Source of the DNA: Tubiluchus corallicola
Lineage: Eukaryota > Priapulida > Priapulimorpha > Priapulimorphida > Tubiluchidae
Reading direction: 5' to 3'
Assembly: GCA_030141605.1 (NCBI GenBank)
Contig: JAQGDQ010000104.1
Coordinates: forward strand, 229,001 to 293,000
DNA length: 64,000 nt
Part shown: positions 1-37,450 of the stretch, piece by piece
How the letters are laid out: each line of letters begins with the position of its first letter
Position numbering within the stretch: position 1 is the stretch's first letter
Notes under the pieces: model-generated
Told to the model about the DNA's origin: nothing
Databases searched by the model: none
What the model saw: only the letters and a program-made list of their open reading frames with translations
Program-made: the position numbers and the translations under genes

Positions 1-280
1 AGTTCTATTAAACTTTTTTTGAGTTGATGTTTAATGTGTTTATTATGTTGGCTCGAGTCAGTAATTTTTTGCTATAAGGAAGTCACTAATAACCCAAATC
101 ACTGTGTGAAAATATGCCATACTGATTATATCTGAGATAAATTCATAAGTTATTTTATTAAATGTCATAGCCTTGTTTAAATATGAACTTATTCTATTTT
201 ACCCATGCTTTTACTGTACTTTTAACTGTTTCTAATTTATTGTATCTTGTGAGAAAATAATCCATCACGTGTTGTTGTAG
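1..280. other. Lon intron, right end
   Basis: AT-rich intron sequence ending in the TTGTTGTAG acceptor. I see no other element. Confidence 0.8.
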
Positions 281-26820
<26,540 letters not shown>

Positions 26821-27900
26821 TCAAATATGGTGATTACTTAACAACAGTGAGCTGTGCCAACCCTTGAATATTATTATATTACAGTGCTTTTGTAGGCTTA
26901 ACAAAGGTCTCTAAAACTTATGTAGTTAATATATTGTATAATTGTTAGCAATGCTTGAGATATAAAGTTTAGCTTTATTCTATAGTTAAGCTAGCTAATT
27001 TCTAGCTCAATGTGATTTGTAATAGTGAACATTCTGCAAATTTATCGCTGTATGAAGATGTTTAAGTGGTGACTCAACAAAAAGACTCCAGATTAATGGG
27101 CATAACACTACCACAAAATAATGTTACATTTATTATTGTGGCTCTTATTCTCTGAGCCAAAAATGTGATTGCTGTAATGATGTGTAATGACTTCTCTAAA
27201 TGTCATATTATAAACATGATGTTGCTCCTGTAAGCACGAAATTTCAGTTTTTGTAAACCCTACCATGGTAAGTATAGTTTTGGAGGAATTAATCAAATTC
27301 TCGTGCAACTGATTTAAATACGTGTAAATTATCATAATCCTTTTCACTTCAAACATAATTAAAATTTACTTAATCCTTTATACAATAATGCCATAATTTT
27401 TTAGAAAAATGGCTTGGCAAAATGCCATATCAGTCATCATGTCAACGACTCGTAGCGAAATGAAAGTACTAACAAAGGCACTACGCAATACAGTTCCACT
27501 TACATAACAGTTCAAGCCTTATTGCAGAATCTTCTGTGCACAATTACCTTACCAGTAATCTACTTTATTTACTTCTCATCTTGCAAATCGCGTCACAAAT
27601 GACTTCAGTTAAAGGGGATTTGTCACCCTTCTGCCAGAGCTACAGATGACCATCTCCCCTCGTATATCCAATCATATGGTGTGTGGTAGTACTCTTTTTA
27701 GCACGTCAACTTGCATATTGGTCCCACCAGTTGCATATTATAAGTTGTTGGTTGTTTGTCATGGCTATTCAATCTGCAGTCTGGCTACAGGGGTAGGCTG
27801 GTGACACTCATGGACAATTTAGGGCATTATGAGGCCCTAGACTGATAGTCCTGCCCAAAATCATTACATTACGCTATTTCGGTATCACAAAATTACTGCC
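26821..27900. other. Lon 3' UTR and intergenic DNA
   Basis: Follows the Lon stop codon. No second gene, clear AATAAA signal or mobile-element motif was recognised here. Confidence 0.6.
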
Positions 27901-27904
27901 TTAT

Positions 27905-28970
27905 GGCTCTTTCATAATATCAGTAAATTAGTCAACAAATTATTTGACATGTCTCCGTCGCAGGGTATATTTCCAGATGTAGCTAATTCATATTCACAGA
28001 TAATATACATATGATGATCCAGCCAACTACCGACGACCCATATCTGTTCTGTCACCTGTAGCTCAGCTTCTTGAAAATGTCGTGCATACGAGATTTAACA
28101 ACTTCATTATTAAAACTAACATTCTGGCTAAATTTTAATTTGGATTTGGAAAAAATTTCCCAACTACTCTAGCAACAGCCAAAATAATAAAAACACTCTT
28201 GACTAACAAGAATAACAAATTATACATCTGTGAGACATTTTTAGATTTATCAAAAGCATTTGATACTGTGCAACATAACCTACGAATACAAAAACTTGAG
28301 CACTATGGTGAACGAGGCACTGCATTAAACTTATTAAAATCCTACTTAACTAACAGGCAACATTACACTACAATTAATAATGTAAGCTCAAGTTTAAAAA
28401 CAATGATTTACGGCATTCCTCAACGGTCGACCCAAGGCCCACTCCTATTCCCACTGTACATTAATGATTTACCACGTTGCTCAGTTTTTAACACGAGATT
28501 GTTTGCTGATGACACTAACCTCTTCCTAACTGATAGTTACCTTAATGCTTTAGAAACTAATACCAATAACCAACTTAAAAAATTGACATCTGGATGAAAG
28601 TAAACTTGTATGTTAATTATTAAAAACACAATTTATGCTTATTAGGCCAAATAAGGATAGACCAGCATTTAATATTAAAATGGGCAACAACGTGATACAA
28701 GAAACAAATCGTATTAGATATCTTGGGCTGAATATAGATGCCAAACTTAATTTATGTTGATGATCGTGAACCCCATTTCTATCTAGTAGAAATAATTAAA
28801 TACACTACGCCATTGTGCGTGTTACCAAACTGCTTTATTTCTCAACAGACCATGCGATCTGGCGCATTAATACATAACATCTCCTTTTTTGAAGAAAAAA
28901 CAGAAATAAACAATAACACGGCATTGTTAACAACAATAGTAAACAGAACGTTGAACTTTAAATTATAAAA
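27905..28970 (+). pseudogene. 5'-truncated, decayed LINE reverse transcriptase
   Basis: Translations across frames show, in order: NQLFDM.PSQGIFPDV, DDPANYRRPISVLSP, the RT block FLDLSKAFDTVQHNL, a block matching the GVPQGS-LGPLLF motif (here GIPQRSTQGPLLF), the catalytic FADDTNLF (28502 onward), and NRIRYLGLNIDAKLNL. This is the order of a non-LTR retrotransposon of the jockey/CR1/L2 group. Stops and frameshifts (for example near 28135, 28597 and 28620) show it is dead. The longest open piece is 28199-28597. No endonuclease domain is present upstream, as expected for 5' truncation. Confidence 0.85.
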
Positions 28971-29397
28971 TGACTTTCATTACAGTTAAAAATGAATGAA
29001 GTTCTACTTCTATCCTCCTTCGTTTGCAAAATATGTAGAATGGGAACTGTCTACAAGTTAACTACGATGTATTATTCTAAACAAAATTCAGAACACAAAT
29101 TTTCAAAACATTTTGAAGCAAATGCACCTGATATCAGAAAATGTTATTTAAGAAAAATACTGTAGCTGCAGTATTCATTTATGCATGTATATAAACACTA
29201 ATAGCTACATTTAAAACTTTAAATATTTTGCTTATTACAAACACTAAATTTTATGAATTTCGTGAACATGTACTCAAATGTCAAACAAATGCAGAGCAAT
29301 CTTCACTCAGGCAGATAGTTAGATTAAGCAAAGTAGTAGAAACTTTTTTTTGCTTGCTTAGCACATAACCACTACTTAACCATAGTCAATAAGAGTA
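28971..29397. other. Spacer between LINE and gypsy relic
   Basis: AT-rich. A 3' LTR for the minus-strand gypsy element would be expected here, but no TG...CA-bounded repeat of the region beyond its gag is visible. Confidence 0.5.
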
Positions 29398-30261
29398 CTA
29401 GGAAGTTTTGAGAGTCTTCCAGACCTGGTAAATACTGGCTTGTGCTGAAATTTGAGGACGTGGTAGGTTGAGTTTCTGGTGTTGATAGCGTGTTTGTATT
29501 AGAGGCTGCTCTGTTACTAAATCATGACATTCATCTTCTAGGTAATTTTCTTGTTCAAATATATCTGTTTCTTTGGTCTTCAGTAAATCACGTCTGTTTC
29601 TTCTCCAGACTCTAGCTGATGGAGTAAGTACATTGTATGAACGTGGTTGAAGAGGCTTCCTATCTGGAGGTAATAAAAATGCTGGCTGCCATTTGTCTTC
29701 ATGTCTAACTCGTACGGTATCTCCATGCTTTAATGAATTAAGAGTTCTTGACCCACTGTTTTGCCTTCTGTCTATATTCATGTAGCTTTTCTTGTACATG
29801 TTTTGACTGTTGTATTTTCGGTCTCAACGGTGTTGGTCTTGTTGGTAATTTCTGTTGAATATTCTTTGTGCCGGTGATCCAGTTATGTCATCCTTGGTGT
29901 GTTTCTGTGATTAAGTAGAGCTAAGTATGGATCTTTTCCAGATTCGTAGCATTTACTAAGTATGTTTTTGGCTATACCAACTGATTTCTCTACTAATCCA
30001 TTAGCTTGTGGGTGCCTTGGTGATATGCGGCTATGATCAAAGGCAAATTCAGCAAACTCATTGCTATTGAATGGAGGACCATTGTCGGTTGTTACTCTTC
30101 TGGGTACAAAACCATTTTTTGAGTTGCCTTATGAGCGTAGATGCTTTAGAATCTTGTCTAATTTCTCAATCTCAAAAAATTCACTGTAGTAGTCAGTACA
30201 AATTAACCACTTGTAACCTAAGCAGTCAAACAGATGAGATGCTACATGTATCCAAGGACCT

Positions 30262-30747
30262 TCAGGAATTTCTGGTGGCATTAGTGGCTCTTTTTGTTGC
30301 TTCAGTCTGTGTTCTTGACACGTTGCACATTTTGATACAATATCTTCTATCTGTTTGTTGATACCGTGGCCAATAAACAATATCTCGTGCTAGTTGTTTA
30401 CATTTAACCATACCACTATCTGCAAGATGTGCACGACTTAGTGTATTTGCAACAGGTATTTCTGTGCCTCTTTTATCCACTAGTTTGAAGTCATATTGCT
30501 GCAATTTTAGTCGCATTCTTTGGAGTCTGAGTGATACTTGATATAGTGGTTTCTCTAAAATTCTGATCAAAGACAGATGGTCAATCTCTACTAGTATGTC
30601 GCTTCTTCCATATACAAAAGTATGGAACTTCTTCATTGCAAATACAATTGCCGGAAGTTCTTTCTCTATTTGCGCATATGCGCACTCTGCATCCATAAGT
30701 GCTTTTGAACCATAAGTAACTGGTTGCTGATTTTTGTTGTACGACAC
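30262..30747 (-). pseudogene. Gypsy RNase H to integrase junction fragment
   Basis: 161 open codons covering the second half of RNase H (AECAYAQIEKELPAIVFAMK, the tether-like SRAHLADSG) and the start of integrase. The first RNase H catalytic segment, SCDASMSGLG, lies upstream in another frame. Part of the dead element at 29398-33266. Confidence 0.8.
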
Positions 30748-32648
30748 ATCCTAGACCAGACATGCTGGCATCACAAGAGATAGTAATTGGCTTTGTTTGG
30801 CTGTAAAATTTCAAGGTTGATGCTATAGTCATCACTCTCTCAATTTGACGGACTGCTTCTATATGTACTTCTTCGAAGTGCCATGAAAACTGTTTTTCGC
30901 TACTCTCTTTAATTAGCTATCTGAGAGGCTCCGTTACAGTTGACAAATTGGGTAAAAATTTGCATGTGTATGTAACCATTACTAATAGCGTTTGGACTTC
31001 TTTTATGCACTTTGGCATTGACATGTCAGTAACTGCTTTGACTTTGTTTGGATCGATCTGAACACCTTTGCTACTGATAATATGGCCTGCATATTTAACA
31101 GTTTCTTGACATAATGTTAGTTTTCTCAGTGAAAATTTGACATTATTCTCTCTGGCTCTTTGTAATATGCATCTTAGCAACTCATATGTTCTTTGACTGC
31201 TACTGAGTCTGCAAGTAAATCATCAGTTATAATGTTCAATTTCTCTGTCTCCAAAGATTTCCATCATCTTCCGTCGATATAGTTCAAGGGTGGAAGATAT
31301 GCCCATTGGAAGTCTCCTGTACATATATCGGCCAAAGGGTGTGTTGAACGCTGCTAACAAGCTTGACTCTTCATCGAGTTCTAGTTGGAAATAACCAGAG
31401 TTGGCATCTAGCACTGTGAAATATTGGCTTCCGCTGACACAAGTGACTATATCATCAACAGTATTAATTGGGTAATACTCTCTAAGTAAGGTTTGTTTAA
31501 ATCTTTAGGGTCAATTGTTAATCTCACATCAACATCTGGGCTTAACCCTTTCTTTTTCACAACTTGTAATGAGCTGCACCAAGGTGTGGGAGTTCCTACT
31601 GGAATTTTTTCAATAATTCCTATTTCAACTAGTTCATCTAATTTCTTTTTTGCAGGTTCACGCAAGGCTGCTGGAATGGGCCTGGAGGGGGGGGGGGGTG
31701 AACAACAGGTTTTACAGATTCATTAGATTTTAATGAAACTTTACCAGGCATTTTTCAATACCTTGAAACACATCTATATGTTCATACAATAAAGCTATAA
31801 CTTCAGGATATGTGCATTTTTCAGTGCTTTCATGCACTTGTGCATTTGATGTAGGCCTATGTTCGACATGATTAACTCTGCAACAATTTTAGATCAAGAC
31901 TACTTTCTAAACTAAGTACATTTGGTACATTACCGTTTACTAGCTCACATTTCAACAAATAATTTGCTCCTTTGTACACAACTGGTAATTCAACAACACC
32001 TAAAAGTTTAATGGGAGCACTACCAAAGCCATAGATAACTGTATAGGATTTATCTATTTTACGTTTAACATACATTGTATCATACTGCTTTTTTGAAATT
32101 ACACTTACATCTGCAACTGATCTATCTTAAAGCTAATATTGCCACCATCACGAAGTTCGAAATTCACATTCCAGGCTTTCTTGCTGTCATTTGATCGATA
32201 TGAAGCCTGATTTGGTTTGTTACACCAAATAAATGAGTTATCTACACAGTTGTCATAATTATAAGTACTGCTTCAGTTATCATTTACACTTAAGTTATTT
32301 ACAGACCTACTCAGATCATTTTCACTACACGTGCAAGCATCATTATGTGAAAAATTCTGTGATTCAACACAGTTTATTCTTTTTCTGTGTACTCTCTTAC
32401 AAAATGATTGTATCGTTTGCAAAAATTACATTGCTGCTGCTATGCTGGACATTTTCTCGGTGGATGTGAATAACCACAGCTGTAGCATGTAGTATCATGC
32501 ATTCTGAAGCGTTGATTAAAACTACGGTCATTATTCTGCACTTATCTTCCTCGTTGATAAGTTCTACGAACATCACTGAGTCACGACGCTGCTGATTTTC
32601 GCTACTCGGCAAAACTGACTGTCGTTGGTCATTTGTTGAAAAATCGCG

Positions 32649-33266
32649 TCACTGGAAGTTGTGGTACCTACTTCTGCTTCGTCCACAACCACGAACAGTA
32701 TTTATATTCACGTGCTTGTCTCCATTATTAATTGGTGTATACAACACACGGGACTGTTGTTGTTGCTCAAATAACTGCGCCCTTTTAATAATTTCATCTA
32801 AGTTCAAATCTTCGCTCCACAGTTTTTCTCTTAACTTTGGGTCTTTTACTCCAATGCTAATTGCAACACACAGTTGGTCATTTAATCCATCACCAAATTC
32901 GCAATTGACAGCTATGTCTTTCAATGCGGTAATAAACTCAGCAATACTCTCGTGCTGGCCTTGTTTTATCGGCTGAAATTGTGTAATGTACCCTTTACGT
33001 AATTTTCGTGGTTCGAAATAATTGTCAAATTTAGCGGTGACTGTTGTATATTCAGACTTTTCTTCGTCTGTTAAGTCCAAGTTGTTGAAAACGTTTTGAT
33101 ATTCCTTACCCATTGCGTACAGTAACAACGCAACTTTCTGTTCGCCATTGGCATTCTGCTTACCAGCGGCTGTCAAGAACACGTTGAATTCGGCTTTAAA
33201 TTCTTTCAAGTCTTGGGCGAGGTTCACTTTAACCGTGGAACATTTTGGTGGCTTTAGATTCTCCAT
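32649..33266 (-). CDS. Gypsy Gag-like protein, intact 205-aa frame
   Basis: Open from ATG (33266-33264) for 205 codons. This is a Gag of the gypsy type: it starts MENLKPPKCSTVKVN, contains NYFEPRKLRKGYITQF and a helical region QHESIAEFITALKDIA, and ends before the zinc knuckle, which sits in another frame with a stop. It is the best preserved part of the minus-strand element. Whether it is expressed cannot be judged. Confidence 0.75.
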   Translation of the reverse strand: MENLKPPKCSTVKVNLAQDLKEFKAEFNVFLTAAGKQNANGEQKVALLLYAMGKEYQNVFNNLDLTDEEKSEYTTVTAKFDNYFEPRKLRKGYITQFQPIKQGQHESIAEFITALKDIAVNCEFGDGLNDQLCVAISIGVKDPKLREKLWSEDLNLDEIIKRAQLFEQQQQSRVLYTPINNGDKHVNINTVRGCGRSRSRYHNFQ

Positions 33267-33328
33267 ATTCTATTTACTTTGTTTTCACTAAATTTATGCA
33301 CTTACTGCTTACAACAACATAACAAAAG

Positions 33329-34145
33329 ATGCACAGATATCTTCGACCTGAGAGGCTAAGTGTGATCCCGAATGCTAGCTCAGCTGACGAAGATTTTCAG
33401 CACTGGTTGAAAACATCCGAAAATTTTCAAGGAAGGGCGGTGACAAGCAAGCAGAAGAGGACGAAGTAGCAGCCGTAGCGAAGTAGATAGAAGGAAATTT
33501 GAACTGTTAACAAACTATGTATCTACTTCAATTTCTAACGTATTTTCAGAATGCACTAGTTACAAGGACGCCATTGGCACGTTAAAAAAGTATATTTAAA
33601 GCCAATGAATATTCATTATGCTAGGCAGGCATTGATGACTTGTAAGCAGAAGTCAAGGGATTCTATTGATAAATTCGTGCAGACTCTAAGAGAATTAGCT
33701 AAGGAGTGTTCGTTTGATGCGGTCAGTGCAGAGCAGTACAAAAACTAAGCCATCCTATCTGCCTTCATATCTGGATTGGCTTCAAACGAAATTAGGCAGA
33801 AGATACTAGTAGACTGTGAAGAGCTGGATTTGGACAAAGTGTTGAAAACTGCCAAATCTACAGAAATGGCTATGCCCCATTCATCATATTATATCGGAAA
33901 TAATATGTCAGACATTAGTGGTATAGCAGCTTTTACAGCAAGTAAAGAAGGTGACCACGGGGATTGTTCTCTTACTCGCATAAAGAAAAAACAATATGGT
34001 GCTAGGGCTAATCCAAATTCTAAGACTGTGTGTGAATCTTGCGGATTTAGCCACATCAAAAATAAGTGTCCAGCGAAAAACAGTAAAAATTACTATTCAG
34101 CAAACAGAATTGAAGGCACTGATAGACAACGGCAGTTCTACAGCA
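33329..34145 (+). pseudogene. Second gypsy gag relic, opposite strand
   Basis: From an ATG at 33329 the plus strand reads RLSVIPNASSADEDFQHWLK, a Gag N-terminus of another gypsy lineage. It then continues in shifted frames: FELLTNYVSTSISNVFSE; MTCKQKSRDSIDKFVQTLRE; ISGLASNEIRQKILVDCEE. A zinc knuckle CESCGFSHIKNKC follows (about 34028-34066), then an aspartic-protease-like ALIDNGSS (about 34115-34140). Several stops interrupt it. The sequence then passes straight into a CTA microsatellite. No reverse transcriptase follows. Confidence 0.8.
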
Positions 34146-34157
34146 ACAACAACAACA

Positions 34158-34195
<38 letters not shown>

Positions 34196-34286
34196 AACTA
34201 CTACTACTACTACTATTGCTACTACTACTACTACTACAACTACAACTTCTACAACTGCATCTGCAACTACTATTATTATTATCTGT
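34141..34286. repeat. CTA/CAA trinucleotide microsatellite
   Basis: Runs of AAC then CTA triplets with few interruptions. It encodes poly-Tyr or poly-Thr in frames continuous with the gag relic, which explains the long open frames. Confidence 0.95.
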
Positions 34287-34377
34287 TTAACAGCCTAGCA
34301 GTAACCCATGGTTGTGGTTAAGACAAGCACATTCATTGTAAGACATGATGAGAATAAAAGCTCCATTTTTTCTAAAG

Positions 34378-34596
34378 CCATTTAACGATGGACGTGCAGG
34401 ATCACCTATTTGTACTGCACGGTGAAACTTTTGGCTCGGATTTAGCAGCGTTAAATATTCAGAGAGGTCGGGATCATGGTATACCAACCTATAATGACAT
34501 GAGAGAACTTGCTGGCTTATCAATTGGGACATCCATAGACGATTTTCGGCAGCAAATCAGTTCTGAAAATCGCGTTTTGCTGAAACAGGCTTATGG
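34378..34596 (+). CDS. Animal haem peroxidase exon (C-terminal region)
   Basis: Acceptor TTTTTTCTAAAG, donor GG|GTAAGC (phase 2). It encodes [20 protein letters not shown], then [17 protein letters not shown], then [19 protein letters not shown]. The NIQRGRDHG stretch is diagnostic of the animal haem peroxidase superfamily (peroxidasin, myeloperoxidase, thyroid peroxidase). The distal and proximal histidine regions, which lie before this part, are not in the window: immediately upstream is a microsatellite and a gypsy relic. Either the 5' exons are far upstream beyond the repeat block or the gene is truncated. Confidence 0.85.
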
Positions 34597-35425
34597 GTAA
34601 GCACTTAAAAAAGTACAGCACTAGTTTCTGTTTTAGACTAAGAAATGGGTAATATGCGATCTAGGTGTCATATAATTGAACGTTTGTGTTTAGCGCTTAT
34701 TGTTTAAAAGAAAACAAGATGACTTCATACACTACCCTATTTTGAAGTACGGTAAAAATTCTACGTTTTAACACCTATGATAATTCCAAAGCTACAAAAT
34801 TGTTAAAATTTTCACATAGCCCAATAAGCTGGCCATTTTCTGACTCGACCAATTATATTTTTCTGAAATTGTTACACAGCAATGAAACCACTAAACTAAT
34901 GAAGCCAGGCGTGTGTGCTGCCCTGTAATATAAACTGATATAATTGGTAGCCTTTCTAAGGCAGTTTATGGAATAAGCTATCTCGTTTGATTAACTAATT
35001 CTTTTTGATTAGCTAACTAATCAACTAATTCTCTCAGTTGATTTTATCTCTTCTGGTTCAGGACCAACTCGCGACTCACATGTTTCCGCCAAGGAGTTCA
35101 GATGAAGGATATCTGGCGTATAAGTATCTGTAACAGCAACATGTTTCAACGTGCTCATCAGCGTCATTCAGCCACTTTTTCTGAGGCTACTGCCTGTTTG
35201 AGGTTTGCTAGCTCGATTATACAGCAAACTGTCAGTAAACTTTATGGGGAGACAATGTAAAATACGTTTCCTGTCTTGTATTAGAGGATAAATATGCATT
35301 TCGTTATTTGCGTGTTTCGGGGGGGGGGTGTCAATGCTCGCTATGTCTAGGGAGCAAACTGCCTCCCCCCCAAAAAAAACTTACAATGAAAAATAATAAT
35401 GTCCAGTGTTTTTTTCTGCATTTAG

Positions 35426-35616
35426 TAACGTTGCAGACGACATAGATCTCTTCACTGGCGGTCTGGCGGAGGCGCCATTGGGAGATGCTCTAGTTGGGCC
35501 AACGTTTGTATATATATTGAATAAGCAATTTGATATGCTTCGTTGTGGTGACAGTTTTTGGTACGAGTATGAGCCGTCAGACACTTCTGGACCGGCGCAC
35601 CCATGGTTCAATTCAG
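35426..35616 (+). CDS. Animal haem peroxidase exon, next in frame
   Basis: Acceptor TGCATTTAG. The Gly codon GG|T is rebuilt from the previous exon to give YGNVADDIDLFTGGLAEAPL, then ALVGPTFVYILNKQFDMLRC and GDSFWYEYEP. These match the late peroxidase motifs (DNIDLF.GG..E, GPT......QF..LR.GD.FW). A donor G|GTGAAA at 35617 ends it in phase 1. Without splicing, the frame runs only nine codons further to TAG at 35643-35645. Confidence 0.85.
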
Positions 35617-35645
35617 GTGAAAGACTTGTACATTTCAAAGTCTAG

Positions 35646-36840
35646 TATTGTTAGTGTTGTTTGCCTCTGAACAAACAGAAATGGACTAGCAGATACAACT
35701 TTATTTTTACAATTTTTTAAACGTGCATTGAAATTCACTGCTCTACTCATTTAATAGTGATAAAGACTTTTACAAGTTTTATTGGCTGTAGTTCATAGAA
35801 CGCCAAAGTGGAATTAAATTCATATTTTTGAATATTAGTAAATCATTTGTTAATTTTCATAATTTATTTTTCAAATAATTATTATTTAGAAATATTCATA
35901 ATTCATATTCATCAATCATTTCGTAAGAATTCATTTCATAAATCATTTATGGATATTATCAAATAAATTTTGAATATTCACATATCATTTTTTTTGTGTA
36001 AAACTGAAACTTCATAAAATACACACATAAAAGACAGCAAAATCCTCACTATTATATAAACTTTTACAACTTAAAATCGTACTTTCATTACGAATATTTA
36101 ATTTATTTTATTATAAACTTACTCTAAAACTTGTTTCTTTTCATTTTTTAATCACTTCGTTGTTAACGGTATTAAATTTGAAGAACAATTTCATTGGTAA
36201 CAAAAATATTAAGTCTGTCTTGCCTTTAAACATACGTACGGACATCAAGAATGCGATGTATTTTTCTATATTAATTGATCATGTGCTCGTCTGCAAGATT
36301 TATTAAGTTTTTGTATTTTTTCGTTTGACACGCTACGGAAATGGAATAAATTTGATTGTTCCATTCCAAAGACTTGTATTGAGTGCCCGAGTCACATAAG
36401 TCCCAATTCTATCTTTTAGCCTTGATTATAACCAGAAACATAGCGTAGTATTAGCTAAAATTACATTGATGTATAAAATAAGTTTTGACCACATTTGAAC
36501 TAATTTTGACTGTGAAGATCTCATTGAGGTTTATAAAAAACTTGCCAGAAAAGAAAACATTTTGTTTTGTCCTTATTTAAAGTTAATCAAATAGTTCTTT
36601 TTATCCAACTTGCAAAGCCGTAAACTGAATTAAACTGCGTATTTTCTTGATTGCAAAATGGTTTAATCAGCAACTTGTAGACGTAAGCGTTGTGCATTTC
36701 TTACTATAAACGAAACTAGACTACATATTTCCACTAATTCACTTGCAATTTCAGTTGACAATATTAAAATCTAGCACCAAGCCAATATTTCACTGCTAAC
36801 TAATGAAAAGTTGAGCATTTTTCATAACAGTGTTAGACGG
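35646..36840. other. Intron or intergenic, very AT-rich
   Basis: Contains a degenerate run of AATATTCATAATTCAT-like motifs (35820-35990). No exon recognised. Confidence 0.6.
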
Positions 36841-37034
36841 AGCTGTAGCTAAATGTCCTGAGCGTACCTGCTGCAGGGGTGTGTGAAACAACTTGCACGC
36901 TGATTGGGCAGTCAACGAAAGTGATTGACATTATGTTAGACGTCAATTGACCTCAAATATATTGATCTATTGCTCCGCCCCGCTGTAAGCACGCTCAGCA
37001 GCATTCGGGACAACGCAGGACAACTGTCTAAGCT
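36841..37034. mobile_element. Possible short MITE with GC-richer inverted ends
   Basis: The left part, TGTCCTGAGCGTACCTGCTG then CAGGGG, resembles the reverse complement of the right part (GCTGAGCGTGCTTACAGCGG then GG). The outer segments AGCTGTAGCTAAATGTCCTG and TTAGACAGTTGTCCTG are also alike. It stands out from its AT-rich surroundings and lies 235 nt before the LRRCT-like exon. Confidence 0.45.
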
Positions 37035-37268
37035 AAACTAAACTAAACTAAGCAATATGGCAGTCACGACTAATATCTAACCAGCAGATAAACTGATTGC
37101 ACTTTTTCATAAACCCTAATTTGCACGCGTTAAAAAACTTCGATGTCTGTTGGGGTTATTAAGGCCTTTATATACGTCTTTGTAAGTTGACGTATTTTGC
37201 TATATGCTGTGAACTTGTAGTCTACTAATTGAATGTAGTTTTGCATTCTAAATTTTTTTAATATTTAG

Positions 37269-37450
37269 ATGAACAAATGAGATGTGACTGCAACTTAACC
37301 TGGATTATTTTGCCTCCATGGTCGAATAACAGTGAGACCACGGTTGACTGTGCGTGGCCTAAAAAAGTTTCTAATGCTAAACCTGAGGATTTTGAGTGTG
37401 ATGCGCTAACAACAATGACGTCGACAACAATAACAACAATGAAACAATGA
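37269..37450 (+). CDS. LRRCT-like exon, possibly joined to the peroxidase
   Basis: Acceptor AATATTTAG. The exon starts AT|GAA, so a phase-1 entry gives DEQMRCDCNLTWIILPPW, then VDCAWPKKVSNAKPEDFEC. The four cysteines (CxC...C...C), with CDCNLTW and CAxP, resemble a leucine-rich-repeat C-terminal cap. The phase matches the peroxidase exon ending at 35616. Weaker alternative: this is simply the divergent end of the peroxidase domain, since mammalian peroxidases also end with a CDN...PxDF..C pattern. The frame enters a Thr-rich repeat and stops at TGA 37448-37450. No LRR repeats are visible upstream. Confidence 0.6.

Larger units (their letters stand above)
29398..33266 (-). mobile_element. Decayed Ty3/gypsy retrotransposon (gag-pol)
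   Basis: Minus-strand order from 33266: gag (to 32649), zinc knuckle with CYSCGYSHPPRKC (about 32487-32449), aspartic protease (about 32130-31872), reverse transcriptase (31665-31200), RNase H (30835-30400), integrase (about 30420-29935) and a C-terminal tail (to 29398). Frameshifts and stops break pol into pieces: the protease active-site region has lost a nucleotide just before ADVSVISKK, and the RT box reads TDD in a different frame from the preceding segment. Integrase keeps a zinc-finger-like KCATCQEH and the segments TTDNGPPFNS and NGLVEKSVG, which carry its second Asp and Glu. No LTRs were found, so the element is dead and probably truncated. Confidence 0.9.

Noticed and set aside
28971-33328. 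LTRs for the minus-strand gypsy element
   Set aside because: I compared both flanks by eye and found no repeated TG...CA-bounded segment; a dot plot would be needed to exclude short or decayed LTRs.
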